From positions 11,031 through 75,030 of the forward strand of contig JAYZFP010000091.1 in NCBI GenBank assembly GCA_036336715.1: a DNA stretch of 64,000 nt, given 5' to 3'. The position numbers were made by a program, and so were the translations under genes. Positions 1-8,187 of the stretch are shown here, one piece after another. This DNA is from JABAAE01 sp036336715 (GTDB taxonomy: Bacteria; Planctomycetota; Planctomycetia; Pirellulales; Pirellulaceae). Within the stretch, counting starts at the first letter, position 1. Every line of letters begins with the position of its first letter. The notes beneath the pieces were generated by a model, which was not told the origin of the DNA, did no database searches, and saw only the letters and a program-made list of their open reading frames with translations.

Positions 1-882
1 GCTTCGAGTGCTCCGCGAATGTTGCGAACCAAGATCGATCCAGACAAGATCGGTGCACTGATTGGCCCCAGCGGCAAGAACATCCGTGCCATCCAGGAAG
101 AAACCGATTCGGTTATCGAAGTTGATGACGATGGCTCTGTAATTATTTCCGCTACCAACGGCGATTCGGCCAAAGAGGCCCTCGCCCGTGTCGAGGCCTG
201 CACGGCAACGGTTCAGTTGGACAAGATTTACGACGGAACAGTTTCGAGTGTCCGCGACTTTGGAGCGTTTGTTGAAATCCTTCCTGGCCGTGACGGGTTG
301 TGTCACATCAGTGAATTGTCCAACGGTTTCATCAGCAGCGTTGACGATGTTTGCCAGGTGGGTGATGAAATGAAGGTCAAGGTGATCGGCATTGACGACC
401 ATGACCGGGTCAAGCTGAGTCGTCGAGCGGCCCTTGAGGAGCTTGGACTGGAAGATGATTTTGCCCAGGAAGAGGAGTCTGAGGAAGAGAACTTCGACGA
501 GGGCGATGACTACCCTGAGGACGATAATTACGACGATTCCTCATCATCTGATGACGACTACGATGATGACGATGAGTACGAAGACGAGTTTGATGACTTT
601 GACGGAGATGATCAGCCGCGTGGCGACGATTACGACGACCGGGGAAGCGACCGGGGCGGTGATCGAGGAGGTTATCGCGGCGGCGGCGGTGGTCGTGGTC
701 GATCCGGCGGTGGCGGCGGCGGTGGTCGTGGCCGATCCGGCGGCGGTGGCGGCGGCGGTGGTCGTGGTCGATCCGGCGGCGGTGGCGGCGGCGGTGGTCG
801 TGGCCGATCCGGTGGCGGTGGCGGCGGCGGTGGCCGTGGTCGATCCGGTGGCGGCGGTGGTCGATCCGGTGATCGTTATTGA
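1..882 (+). CDS. pnp: Polyribonucleotide nucleotidyltransferase, C-terminal part (5' end outside window)
   Basis: The frame is open from base 1, so this is the 3' part of a gene beginning upstream; 293 residues are visible. It opens with a KH domain (IGALIGPSGKNIRAI, with the GPSG loop) followed by an S1 domain (GTVSSVRDFGAFVEILPGRD, then HISEL). This KH-S1 order and wording is that of PNPase, the phosphorolytic 3'-5' exoribonuclease of RNA decay; the two RNase PH domains must lie upstream. The S1 domain ends near residue 140. After it comes an acidic, low-complexity stretch rich in Asp, Glu and Ser, then an Arg/Gly tail built on a repeated GRGRS plus poly-Gly unit. Most PNPases end soon after S1, so this tail of about 150 residues is unusual; it is probably disordered and RNA-binding (inference). 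A strong intrinsic terminator follows. The family call is secure; the function of the tail is not. Confidence 0.93.
   Translation, partial: ASSAPRMLRTKIDPDKIGALIGPSGKNIRAIQEETDSVIEVDDDGSVIISATNGDSAKEALARVEACTATVQLDKIYDGTVSSVRDFGAFVEILPGRDGLCHISELSNGFISSVDDVCQVGDEMKVKVIGIDDHDRVKLSRRAALEELGLEDDFAQEEESEEENFDEGDDYPEDDNYDDSSSSDDDYDDDDEYEDEFDDFDGDDQPRGDDYDDRGSDRGGDRGGYRGGGGGRGRSGGGGGGGRGRSGGGGGGGGRGRSGGGGGGGGRGRSGGGGGGGGRGRSGGGGGRSGDRY
691..867 (+). repeat. 36-bp tandem repeat coding the Gly/Arg tail of PNPase
   Basis: Near-identical blocks beginning ggtcgtgg, then cgatccgg, start at 691, 724, 760, 796 and 832. The first step is 33 bp and the rest are 36 bp, so the reading frame is kept. Each unit codes GRGRS followed by seven or eight Gly. 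Copies differ mainly at silent positions, which suggests expansion by slippage or unequal recombination under selection for the protein sequence. Copy number may vary between strains. Confidence 0.9.
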
Positions 883-911
883 GATCGGAATTTTCAAACA
901 GAAAAGCCAGG

Positions 912-943
912 AAGAGCTCGGTTTCAGCCGGGCTCTTGTTTTA
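912..943 (+). terminator. Intrinsic terminator of pnp
   Basis: The arms aagagc (912-917) and gctctt (932-937) pair perfectly. A T-G wobble and an inner CGG/CCG pair continue the stem around a 6-base loop, giving about 10 pairs. The stem is followed by gtttta. It lies 30 bp after the pnp stop codon in the correct orientation. Confidence 0.8.
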
Positions 944-1087
944 GGCTGGGGCTGCTCCCGCCGGAAAAACCCGCCGGAAAAACAGGGGGGAGTCCGAGAG
1001 TTTGGTCAAGCGAGCCGACCGGTTCCCTGAGGTTGCATCCGGATGCAGTCGCAAATTCGGTCGGTTGGCCCGTAACCCGTATTCCTG

Positions 1088-1831
1088 ATGCCGAGCATGG
1101 AAAAAACAGTCTCCCAATACGAAGCCGAGATCAAGAGCCTGCGGTCCCAGTACAACGAGTTGGCCGAGTTGGCCGGGTCATTGGCCCATGAGATCAAGAC
1201 ACCTCTTTCGGTGATCAGCCTGAATGTGGCGCTGATGGCGGAGGACTTTGAGGACGCGGCAACACCTGAAGACCGCCGCACTCTTTTGAAGCTCAAGGAA
1301 CTGAACAAGCAATGTGACCGGCTGAATGAGCTGGTCAGGGATTTTCTCAGGTATTCCAGGCCTGACAAGATCGATTTGCATATCGGAAGTTTGAACCTGG
1401 AAGTCGAGTCGATGCTTGATTTCTTTTCTGTCCTGGCAGCAGATTACCAGGTCGAGGTCGTGCGGCATCTTGATCCGGATCTGCCTTCGATCCTGCTGGA
1501 TCGTCAGATGATCCAGGTCTCACTCCAGAACCTGATCAAAAACGCCATGGAAGCGATGAGGGAAGGGGGACAGTTCCTGGTCCGAACCAGGTCCACCTTG
1601 AATGGGGTGGCTCTCGACCTGATCGATAATGGGTGCGGTATGGACGACAATACCCTGGTCAAGATTTTCAACCCTTTTTATACGCGTAAGGAGGGAGGCA
1701 GTGGCCTGGGGTTGCCAACAGCCAAACGCTTTATCGAGGCTCATGGAGGTACCATCAGCGTGCAGAGTGAGCCGGGGCTGGGGACCCAGTTTACCATTGA
1801 ATTTCCAGCACCCAAGCGAATTGACGGATAG
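1088..1831 (+). CDS. Soluble sensor histidine kinase without sensor domain
   Basis: 247 residues. The N-terminus is a short coiled-coil-like stretch, then a HisKA dimerisation helix with the phosphoacceptor in AHEIKTPL (His34). The HATPase_c domain follows, with an N box NLIKNAMEA (Asn152), a G1 box DNGCGM (Asp180) and a G2 box GGSGLGL near residue 203. All ATP-binding boxes are present, so an active autokinase is expected. There is no signal peptide, transmembrane helix, PAS or GAF domain, and no response regulator beside it. It therefore probably senses through a partner protein or acts as an orphan phosphorelay kinase (inference). A second ATG three codons in (1097) is an equally possible start. 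Confidence 0.88.
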   Translation: MPSMEKTVSQYEAEIKSLRSQYNELAELAGSLAHEIKTPLSVISLNVALMAEDFEDAATPEDRRTLLKLKELNKQCDRLNELVRDFLRYSRPDKIDLHIGSLNLEVESMLDFFSVLAADYQVEVVRHLDPDLPSILLDRQMIQVSLQNLIKNAMEAMREGGQFLVRTRSTLNGVALDLIDNGCGMDDNTLVKIFNPFYTRKEGGSGLGLPTAKRFIEAHGGTISVQSEPGLGTQFTIEFPAPKRIDG

Positions 1832-1933
1832 GGAATTTCCGGTTGGGTCGCCCCTCGACGGGATTTCGTCAGCAACTTAAAAAGAAACGATGGGGATTCG
1901 TGCAATCCGGAAACAGGAGGCCTTTTAATCATC

Positions 1934-2236
1934 ATGGATTTGACACCTATCCAGTTGAGCACCGAACACCAGGACCTGGTTATCGAGTGGAGTGACGCCA
2001 CCATACAGCGTATCGCGATCAAGGATCTTCGCGACAAGTGCCCCTGTGCCACCTGCCGGGAAAAGCGTTCCCAGGATCCGCCGCAGGAAACTGGGCTTCC
2101 CCTGTTGGCGTTGGAAGCCACCCGCCCCGTCAGCATTCTCAAAATGGAACCGACCGGCAATTATGCCTACTCGATCCATTTCAGCGACGGCCATTCCAAT
2201 GGAATCTTTACAATTGAATACCTGAGATCACTGTAA
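1934..2236 (+). CDS. DUF971 (GBBH-like N-terminal domain) protein
   Basis: 100 residues. The pattern of a beta-strand WSDATIQRI, the Cys pair in CPCATCREKR and the C-terminal HFSDGHSNGIFTIEYLRSL is the DUF971 domain. That domain also forms the N-terminal, metal-binding part of gamma-butyrobetaine hydroxylase. Stand-alone copies are often encoded near Fe-S and Mrp/ApbC genes, and their role is unproven. An aggagg lies about 13 bases upstream of the ATG, rather far for an ideal ribosome-binding site. The next gene starts 4 bases after the stop, so the two are probably translationally coupled. Confidence 0.85.
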   Translation: MDLTPIQLSTEHQDLVIEWSDATIQRIAIKDLRDKCPCATCREKRSQDPPQETGLPLLALEATRPVSILKMEPTGNYAYSIHFSDGHSNGIFTIEYLRSL

Positions 2237-2240
2237 ATCG

Positions 2241-2798
2241 ATGACAGAACCCGTTGATCCAATCTTTTCCGCCGCCTCTCTGGATGCCGTTGCCGATGAA
2301 ACGGCGGTTGCTGTGCTGGGAAGGCACCTGGCGTTTGCCCGTGGTTATACACTTTCCCTGCTGGAGGACCTGGAGGAACCGGACTGGTTTCGTCAGCCCG
2401 CCGGGGGCGTGACCCATATTGCATGGCAGGTCGGTCACATTGCCATGTCCCAATACGGGTTGGCGCTGTTCCGTCAGCGGGGCAGGGCAGAGGTGGATCT
2501 CGACCTGATGCCTTCCTCGTTTCGAAAAAAGTACTCCCGGGGGACCGTTCCCAACCCGGATCCAGCGGCCAATCCTGCTCCTGGCGAGATTCGTTCGATT
2601 CTTGACCGAGTGTACGAACAGGTCATGAAAGAGTTGCCCACTTTTGATCCGGAGCACCTGAACCGGCAGGTTGACCCGCCCCATGCGGCCTACGCCACGC
2701 ATTATGGAGCTCTGCTTTTTGCGGTGGACCATGAGATGCTTCACGCAGGCCAGATTGGTTTGATCAAACGACTCATAGGTAAGGAATCCATCAGGTGA
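2241..2798 (+). CDS. DinB-family putative metal-dependent protein
   Basis: 185 residues, a predicted four-helix bundle. The three expected metal-binding His positions are visible: THIAWQVGHIAMS in the second helix and HEMLHAGQIGLIKRL near the C-terminus. This is the DinB/DUF664 superfamily, which includes bacillithiol S-transferase-like (YfiT/BstA) and mycothiol-dependent enzymes; the substrate here is unknown. It starts 4 bases after the DUF971 stop and its own stop overlaps the next start (ATGA), so it sits in the middle of a three-gene operon. An LmbE-type deacetylase at 41.2 kb could hint at a bacillithiol-type thiol, but nothing nearby confirms this. Confidence 0.82.
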   Translation: MTEPVDPIFSAASLDAVADETAVAVLGRHLAFARGYTLSLLEDLEEPDWFRQPAGGVTHIAWQVGHIAMSQYGLALFRQRGRAEVDLDLMPSSFRKKYSRGTVPNPDPAANPAPGEIRSILDRVYEQVMKELPTFDPEHLNRQVDPPHAAYATHYGALLFAVDHEMLHAGQIGLIKRLIGKESIR

Positions 2799-4726
2799 TG
2801 AAAATGTTTTCAGGCAAACTGGCAAATCAGTTGAAGCGGCCCTTTTTTTTCTTATGTGTCGTTGCGGTTTTCGTTCCTTTCTCATTTGGCCAGGACCGCG
2901 CCACGCGGGTGGAAGAAAATTACGACAAGGCCGAATACCGGATCCCTGTTCGGGACGGTGTCCATTTGTATACAGCGGTATTCACTCCCAAGGACCGTTC
3001 CCGAACGTACCCGATCCTGATGAACCGCACCCCCTATAGTTGTCGTCCCTATGGCCAGGGCCGGATGCCCGGGCGAATCGGACCCTCACGTTATACGGAA
3101 GATCAGAAATATATCTTTGTCAAACAGGATGTGCGTGGCCGCTGGATGTCCGAGGGGAAATACGACAACATGCGGCCTCATGTGCCGGGTGACCATTCCA
3201 TTGATGAAAGTTCCGATACCCGGGATACCATCGACTGGCTGCTGGAAAACATCAAGGGCCATAATGGAAAAGTCGGTATCTGGGGGATTTCCTACCCCGG
3301 TTTTTACTCTGCCGCAGCGCTCCCCGAGGCCCATCCGGCTCTGCGGGCCGCTTCGCCCCAGGCGCCCATCGGTGATTTCTTTTTTGACGATTTTCATCAC
3401 CAGGGGGCCTACGTACAGATGTACTGGATGGCCACCTCTGTATTCGGTTACCAGCATTCGGGCCCGACGTCCGAACAGTGGTACAAGATGGCGTCCGTGA
3501 CAGATCAGGACGCGTACCGGTTCTACATGGACCTTGGACCATTGTCCAACTCGAAAAAGTACTACGGCAAGGACAACTTTTTTTGGCAACAACTGGTGGA
3601 ACACCCGAACTATGACGCGTTCTGGCAGGCGAGGGGAATCGTGCAGCACCTGAAGAATGTACGAACACCGGTTATGACCGTTGGTGGCTGGTTTGACGCG
3701 GAGGATCTTTACGGCCCGCTCGAGATCTACCGGGCGATCGAAAAGCATAATCCGAAAACCTTCAACTGCCTGGTGATGGGACCCTGGAGTCACGGAGACT
3801 GGGCCCGCGATCTGGAGATGCAGCGTGTTGGCAACATTGCATTTGGAGATGGCATTTCCGACTTCTACCAACGGGAAGTAGAGGCACCTTTTTTTGAGCA
3901 CTTCCTCAAAGACAAGGGGAAACAACCCCGGTTTGAGGCGTTGGTCTATGATACGGGCAGGAAAAAGTGGAATGCATTCGCCAATTGGCCACCCTCCGGT
4001 TCAAAAAAGCAAAGCCTTTATTTGAGTCCCGGCAGACTCTCTTTTCGGCAAGCCGGGGCGGAAAAGGCTTTTGATGAATTTGTCAGTGATCCGGCTGACC
4101 CGGTTCCCTATCGCAAACGTTCGGATCTGAAAATCCGTTTTACACCGAGGCCCTACATGACCGACGACCAGCGATTTGCTTCCGATCGCAAAGATGTGCT
4201 GGTTTTCCAGTCAGAGGTGCTGGAACGGGAAGTGACCCTGGCTGGTCCGCTGACCGCCCGCCTGAAGGTCTCCACCAGTGGCACCTCCGCAGACTGGATC
4301 GTGAAGCTGATCGACGTCTATCCGGAGACCATGGTCAATGATCCAAGGATTCCCGAGGTGGATCTGGGGGGCTATCAGCAAATGGTACGGAGTGAGGTGC
4401 TGCGTGGCCGTTTTCGCAAGAGTTTTTCAACGCCGGAACCATTCGTGCCGGGGCAGGTGACCGATGTGGATGTAAAACTCCAGGATGTGTTTCATACCTT
4501 CAAAAAGGGACACAGGATCATGGTGCACGTTCAGAGCAGCTGGTTTCCCTTGATTGACCGAAATCCCCAGAAGTATGTGGACAATATTTTCAAAGCCCAG
4601 GCTTCGGATTTTCAGAAAGCGACGCACCGGGTCCATTACGGAGGCAATCAGTCCAGTGAGGTTGAAATCCAGCTTCTTGAGACCGGCGGCGATTTGCAAC
4701 CCGAAGTCGTCCCTGAGAAAAAATGA
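2795..4726 (+). CDS. Secreted CocE/NonD-family hydrolase (S15-like)
   Basis: 643 residues with an N-terminal signal peptide (hydrophobic core FFFLCVVAVFVPFSFG). The alpha/beta-hydrolase domain carries the nucleophile in GISYPG (Ser166), an Asp in GGWFDAED (Asp301) and a His in GPWSHGDW (His333). This spacing fits the X-Pro dipeptidyl peptidase/cocaine esterase family. The C-terminal third is the beta-rich jelly-roll domain of the family (VTLAGPLTARLKVS, FRKGHR-like VHVQSSWFP). Expected activity is hydrolysis of acyl or peptide-like esters and amides outside the cytoplasm; the substrate is unknown. The start overlaps the DinB stop by 4 bases; a second ATG at 2804 would give the same mature protein. 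Confidence 0.9.
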   Translation: MMKMFSGKLANQLKRPFFFLCVVAVFVPFSFGQDRATRVEENYDKAEYRIPVRDGVHLYTAVFTPKDRSRTYPILMNRTPYSCRPYGQGRMPGRIGPSRYTEDQKYIFVKQDVRGRWMSEGKYDNMRPHVPGDHSIDESSDTRDTIDWLLENIKGHNGKVGIWGISYPGFYSAAALPEAHPALRAASPQAPIGDFFFDDFHHQGAYVQMYWMATSVFGYQHSGPTSEQWYKMASVTDQDAYRFYMDLGPLSNSKKYYGKDNFFWQQLVEHPNYDAFWQARGIVQHLKNVRTPVMTVGGWFDAEDLYGPLEIYRAIEKHNPKTFNCLVMGPWSHGDWARDLEMQRVGNIAFGDGISDFYQREVEAPFFEHFLKDKGKQPRFEALVYDTGRKKWNAFANWPPSGSKKQSLYLSPGRLSFRQAGAEKAFDEFVSDPADPVPYRKRSDLKIRFTPRPYMTDDQRFASDRKDVLVFQSEVLEREVTLAGPLTARLKVSTSGTSADWIVKLIDVYPETMVNDPRIPEVDLGGYQQMVRSEVLRGRFRKSFSTPEPFVPGQVTDVDVKLQDVFHTFKKGHRIMVHVQSSWFPLIDRNPQKYVDNIFKAQASDFQKATHRVHYGGNQSSEVEIQLLETGGDLQPEVVPEKK

Positions 4727-4956
4727 TCCAGTAAGGGACCTGTCGATGGCAGGGGCAAGGTTGCTCGGAGAACGGGGTTTCCCAATCGCCTGGTAAAGTT
4801 TGGGAACGGAAGGGAGAAGCAGTCCGGAAAGAGACCCGGTCGTTTGGAAAGCAAGCACCGGCGAAACGGATTGATCCAGTACCTGCAGGCGATCGCACTG
4901 GAGAGTCCACCCCCGGGTCGGTCGAGTGACGGGCGTCCTGCAGTAACGGTTGGGAT

Positions 4957-6078
4957 TCAGGGGGAGAGCGTCTGCCAGAATTTTTTTTCAAATTGGCGAT
5001 CGGTCGGCTGGCCTCCAATTCGTACCACGACCAGTTTTTTCGAAGGAATCACATACAGTTTTCCTCCCAGGGCACCGGCGGCAAAAAACAGGTCGCCGGG
5101 CGCTTCTGGCAGGATCATCCCACTCGATTTGACTCCGCCGGCACGCACACTGAATGGCTTTCCGTTAAGCCACCAGAGGAATCCGTAGGAGGGGTTCTGT
5201 TTTTGAGACGAACGGGTCATTTCCTGGAAATAGCCGGTTCGCGAGTAAACTCTATCCTGATCCCACAGTCCCTGGCTCAACACCAGGTGCCCCAACCGGG
5301 CCAGGTCCCGGGCCGTGGTCGCAAATCCAAAAGGATTGCCGAGCGATCCCGGGCGTTTGATCCAACGGGAGTTCTGCAGGCCGATCCGGCTTCCCAGCCA
5401 GTCGGTGGTGACCCTGTTTCGGTCAGAACCCGTTACCGACTCCACGACTTTCATCACTTGGGCATAGGCGGATGTGTTGTATTGCCAGGCCTGGCCGGCA
5501 GGAGAGGACTGCCGGAGTCGGCGATCCAGGCCGGAGGTCATGGTCACCAGGTGGCGGAGTGTGATTGCCGTTTCAACGCTTTGGCTGGCCTCCGACCAGC
5601 CCTGCGGCAGGTGTCTGGAAACGGGATCGTCCAGCTTCAAAAGTTTTTTCTGGATCGCCACACCGACCAGCAGGCTGGCCACGCTTTTTTGTACCGAAGC
5701 CACGTCCTCGATCGATTCTCCTCGCGGGCTGGTACCGATCCACATGCGTCCCATGCTGAGTTTGCGAATCTCCGTCGGTGTCAGATGTTTTTCAGCCAGT
5801 ATTCGCCCGTTATGCAGGATCACGATCGAGGTGGAACGGTTTGCAAAGGCGAGATCCAACGCCTGCCGGATTTTTGTTTTTTTCAGGCCAGCCTTTTCCG
5901 GTTTGGTTTTTTCCCAGACCTGGTCCGTGCCTGAAGGGGGGAAATAGGCGTCCTGTTGCGCCCGTGCACCTTCGCCGAGCCAGAGGAGAATCCCCGGGAA
6001 AAGGACAGAATGGACGAATCGGAGAGGGGGGGCGGCTGTTTTGTGGCTCTTCATCGGAACAGAATGAATACAATTCAT
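4957..6078 (-). CDS. Secreted serine hydrolase of the beta-lactamase/class C family
   Basis: 373 residues with an N-terminal signal sequence ending near GARAQQ. The SxxK motif is SVQK in EDVASVQKSVASLL, and the Tyr motif is YNTSAY. The third motif is less clear (RAGGVKSSGM in place of KTG). These mark the penicillin-binding-protein-like serine hydrolases, which include esterases, D-aminopeptidases and 6-aminohexanoate hydrolases; a true beta-lactamase is unlikely in this context. The Met at 6054 (MKSHKT) gives a more typical signal peptide than the upstream Met and is an alternative start. It is convergent with the CocE-like gene across 230 bp in which I see no clear terminator. Confidence 0.85.
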   Translation of the reverse strand: MNCIHSVPMKSHKTAAPPLRFVHSVLFPGILLWLGEGARAQQDAYFPPSGTDQVWEKTKPEKAGLKKTKIRQALDLAFANRSTSIVILHNGRILAEKHLTPTEIRKLSMGRMWIGTSPRGESIEDVASVQKSVASLLVGVAIQKKLLKLDDPVSRHLPQGWSEASQSVETAITLRHLVTMTSGLDRRLRQSSPAGQAWQYNTSAYAQVMKVVESVTGSDRNRVTTDWLGSRIGLQNSRWIKRPGSLGNPFGFATTARDLARLGHLVLSQGLWDQDRVYSRTGYFQEMTRSSQKQNPSYGFLWWLNGKPFSVRAGGVKSSGMILPEAPGDLFFAAGALGGKLYVIPSKKLVVVRIGGQPTDRQFEKKFWQTLSP

Positions 6079-6298
6079 GGGAAGGATTTTTCATGCAACG
6101 GCAGGCTGGGTGCCCTGCCAAGTAAGCTAACGTATTGGGTGTCCCCTTGGGACGGGGCAAGTCGGGAATATTCGATCCGGCGGGCGTATTCAGAAGGTTT
6201 GCGAAGTGGATGAAGACAGATCTCGGCGAGGGATGGAGGCGTTACCGGGTGAAGGAGATACAGAGGATCCTGCTTCGTCACCCGGGAAGGGTTCCGAT

Positions 6299-6922
6299 AT
6301 GCCACGGGTCGATTTGCTTCAAATGGGACTGCTGGTAGAAGGGGGACTGGTGATCCTGGCGGTGGTCATCGGTGGACTGGGGTTCTGCGACCCGCACCAA
6401 TCACTCATGGACCTGGGCTGGCAAACCGTACTTTTTCCGGCGTTGTCCTGGGGCATCCTGGGGACCTTGCCGATGCTATTGCTGTTGTGGGCCCTGCTCA
6501 AGTCCGAGTGGAGAATCTGTCGCCGGATGAGAGAGACGGTCGACGAAAAGCTGGTTCCCCTGTTCGGGGATTGCTCTCTGTCGGAATTGGCGATTTTGAG
6601 CTGTATGGCCGGCCTTGGAGAAGAGCTCTTTTTTCGCTGGTGTTTGCAGGGTGGGGTGACCGATTGGTGGGGCGGGGCAGCGGGCCCCTGGATCGGGATG
6701 GTGGTGGTCGGGGTGATTTTCGGTTTCTGTCACTTTATCAATCTGAATTATGCCTTCTGGATCAGTTGGGTTGGGATCTACCTCGGCGGATTGATGGTCC
6801 TTTCGGGGACCTACCTGGCACCAGTCATCAGCCATGCAGCCTACGATTTCATCGCCCTGTGGATATTGGCAGGACGGCAAAAGAGGGCTCTTTGCCGGGA
6901 TTCGGCCCCTGAAAGCCAATGA
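6299..6922 (+). CDS. CPBP-family intramembrane metalloprotease
   Basis: 207 residues from the chosen ATG. Several transmembrane helices are evident (GGLVILAVVIGGLGF, ALSWGILGTLPMLLLLWALL and others). The family motifs are all present: EELFFR (Glu108, Glu109, Arg113), FGFCHF (His145) and SHAAYDF (His179). This is the CAAX prenyl protease/bacteriocin self-immunity fold, with the active site in the membrane. The frame is open back to a GTG at 6206, but the ATG at 6299 has a good aaggg 7 bases upstream and leaves out a polar, unlikely N-terminus. It stands alone between a divergent hydrolase and rpmI. Confidence 0.87.
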   Translation: MPRVDLLQMGLLVEGGLVILAVVIGGLGFCDPHQSLMDLGWQTVLFPALSWGILGTLPMLLLLWALLKSEWRICRRMRETVDEKLVPLFGDCSLSELAILSCMAGLGEELFFRWCLQGGVTDWWGGAAGPWIGMVVVGVIFGFCHFINLNYAFWISWVGIYLGGLMVLSGTYLAPVISHAAYDFIALWILAGRQKRALCRDSAPESQ

Positions 6923-7136
6923 GGGGACAGCGGGAACGCAGGCAGCGGGCGAACGGATCATTTCGCCATCGGGCCCCATTTGTCGTCCGGGAGCATCGCG
7001 ACGGTGGGCACTCGGGCGATCCAGGCCGTCGGAAGTTGGTTTTGTCCGGGAATTGGCCCTTTCTTTGGCAAGCAGGGCCTGATATCATGTTCTGTTTGAT
7101 TTTACGCGATTTTCAATTTGGGAAGGCAGACTTCAA

Positions 7137-7340
7137 ATGCCAAAAATGAAAACCCACAAGGGGACCAAAAAGAGATTTCGCTTGACAGCAAAGGGCAAGG
7201 CCAAGCATCGAAAAGCTGGCACCAGCCATTTGCAGACCCGCATGTCCCAAAAACGGAAACGCAATCTGCGTGGAACCGGCACCCTGGCGACTTGCGTGGA
7301 AAAGAAGATTCAAGCGGCTCTCGGAAAAAACAGTTATTAG
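7137..7340 (+). CDS. rpmI: 50S ribosomal protein L35
   Basis: 67 residues, strongly basic, with the family opening PKMKTHKGTKKRFRLTAKGK and the KRKRNLRGT segment. The length matches L35. An aagg (gggaaggc) about 10 bases upstream serves as ribosome-binding site. rplT follows after 110 bp. The usual upstream partner infC (IF-3) is absent; a CPBP protease lies there instead, on the same strand but 214 bp away. Confidence 0.97.
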   Translation: MPKMKTHKGTKKRFRLTAKGKAKHRKAGTSHLQTRMSQKRKRNLRGTGTLATCVEKKIQAALGKNSY

Positions 7341-7341
7341 A

Positions 7342-7372
7342 CCAACGGTTTGCCGACAATTCTGTCGGTTGG
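7342..7372 (+). promoter_or_regulatory. Hairpin between rpmI and rplT
   Basis: Directly after the rpmI stop, ccgaca (7353-7358) and tgtcgg (7363-7368) pair around a 4-base loop. An outer ccaa/ttgg pair (7342-7345, 7369-7372) can extend the stem past a one-sided bulge. There is no T-run, so it is not an ordinary terminator. It could be an mRNA processing or stability element, or a target for autoregulation by L20. L20 is known to repress its operon by mRNA binding in E. coli and Bacillus; its use here is inference. Confidence 0.45.
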
Positions 7373-7450
7373 ACCCAACCAGCGCTCGGGTAAAAACGCT
7401 CTCTGTTCAGGCAGAGGGGGCCTTGTCAGTGCGGATTCAAAGAAAGAACC

Positions 7451-7807
7451 ATGAGAACCAGAAAAGGTGCAGCCCGAACGCGGGCTAAAAAACGTCTTTT
7501 TAAAAAGGCCAAGGGTTATCGGGGCGGCCGAAAAAACCTGCTGAGAACGGTCAAGGAGACCGTCGTGCGTGCAGGTGCTTTTGCGTTTCGCGACCGAAAA
7601 GTCAGGAAACGCGAGTTCCGCAAACTGTGGATCATCCGGATCAACGCAGCCTGCCGGGAACGGGGCATTCGCTACAGCGAGTTCATCTGTGGCCTGAAAA
7701 AGGCAGAGATCGAGCTCGATCGAAAGACATTGTCCGAGATGGCCATTCACGATCCTGCCGCTTTTGACCAGGTCGTCGAGGCAGCCAAGTCAGCCCTGGC
7801 AGCCTGA
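7451..7807 (+). CDS. rplT: 50S ribosomal protein L20
   Basis: 118 residues, the normal length for L20. It has the basic N-terminal arm (GAARTRAKKRLFKKAKGYRG) and the family segment FAFRDRKVRKREFRKLWIIRINAACRERG. It binds 23S rRNA early in 50S assembly. It forms the expected cluster with rpmI upstream and pheS-pheT downstream. The stop codon is followed at once by an in-frame 18-bp tandem repeat and 75 sense codons, described separately. Confidence 0.97.
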   Translation: MRTRKGAARTRAKKRLFKKAKGYRGGRKNLLRTVKETVVRAGAFAFRDRKVRKREFRKLWIIRINAACRERGIRYSEFICGLKKAEIELDRKTLSEMAIHDPAAFDQVVEAAKSALAA

Positions 7808-7861
7808 GCTGCCGGTTTCGTTGATGCTGCCGGTCTCGTTGACGCTGCCGGTATCGTTGAT
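7808..7861 (+). repeat. 18-bp tandem repeat, three copies, abutting the rplT stop
   Basis: Copies lie at 7808-7825, 7826-7843 and 7844-7861, each of the form gctgccggtNtcgttgaY. They start at the base after the L20 stop and are in the L20 reading frame, where each would read AAG(F/L/I)VD. Differences between copies are one or two bases. Confidence 0.9.
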
Positions 7862-8187
7862 CACCAGACCCTTTTTCCGGAACAGCTTCTGGCAAGGTTC
7901 CTTTTCCAGCAAAAGGCCGAGACCGGGATCAGGGTACGCCCAGTGCGTCAGTTTGTGGATTGGCATTTAACGATGAGCCTCTCCAGCAAAACGACGGCAT
8001 GGATGGGGCTCCGGGGCATCCTTGTGCCTGTCTGAAGCCAGCACCCGTTTTCTGTCGGCAAAAGTCAGGCAGTTGGTTCAATCAGGATCCAGCAGCGGAT
8101 CACCATGCTGTACAATCCGGTGAATGATGGCAGTCACCCTGGTTGGACTCCATGGTTTCATCAATTCAATTTCCAGAGAGATCCGAA
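7808..8187 (+). other. 380-bp gap between rplT and pheS
   Basis: No independent gene is recognised here. The first 54 bp are the 18-bp repeat. The L20 frame then stays open to a stop at 8033, but with no start codon context of its own. The pheS frame is open upstream to an ATG at 8143, which I regard as untranslated leader. I see no convincing promoter, terminator or T-box element. Confidence 0.5.
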
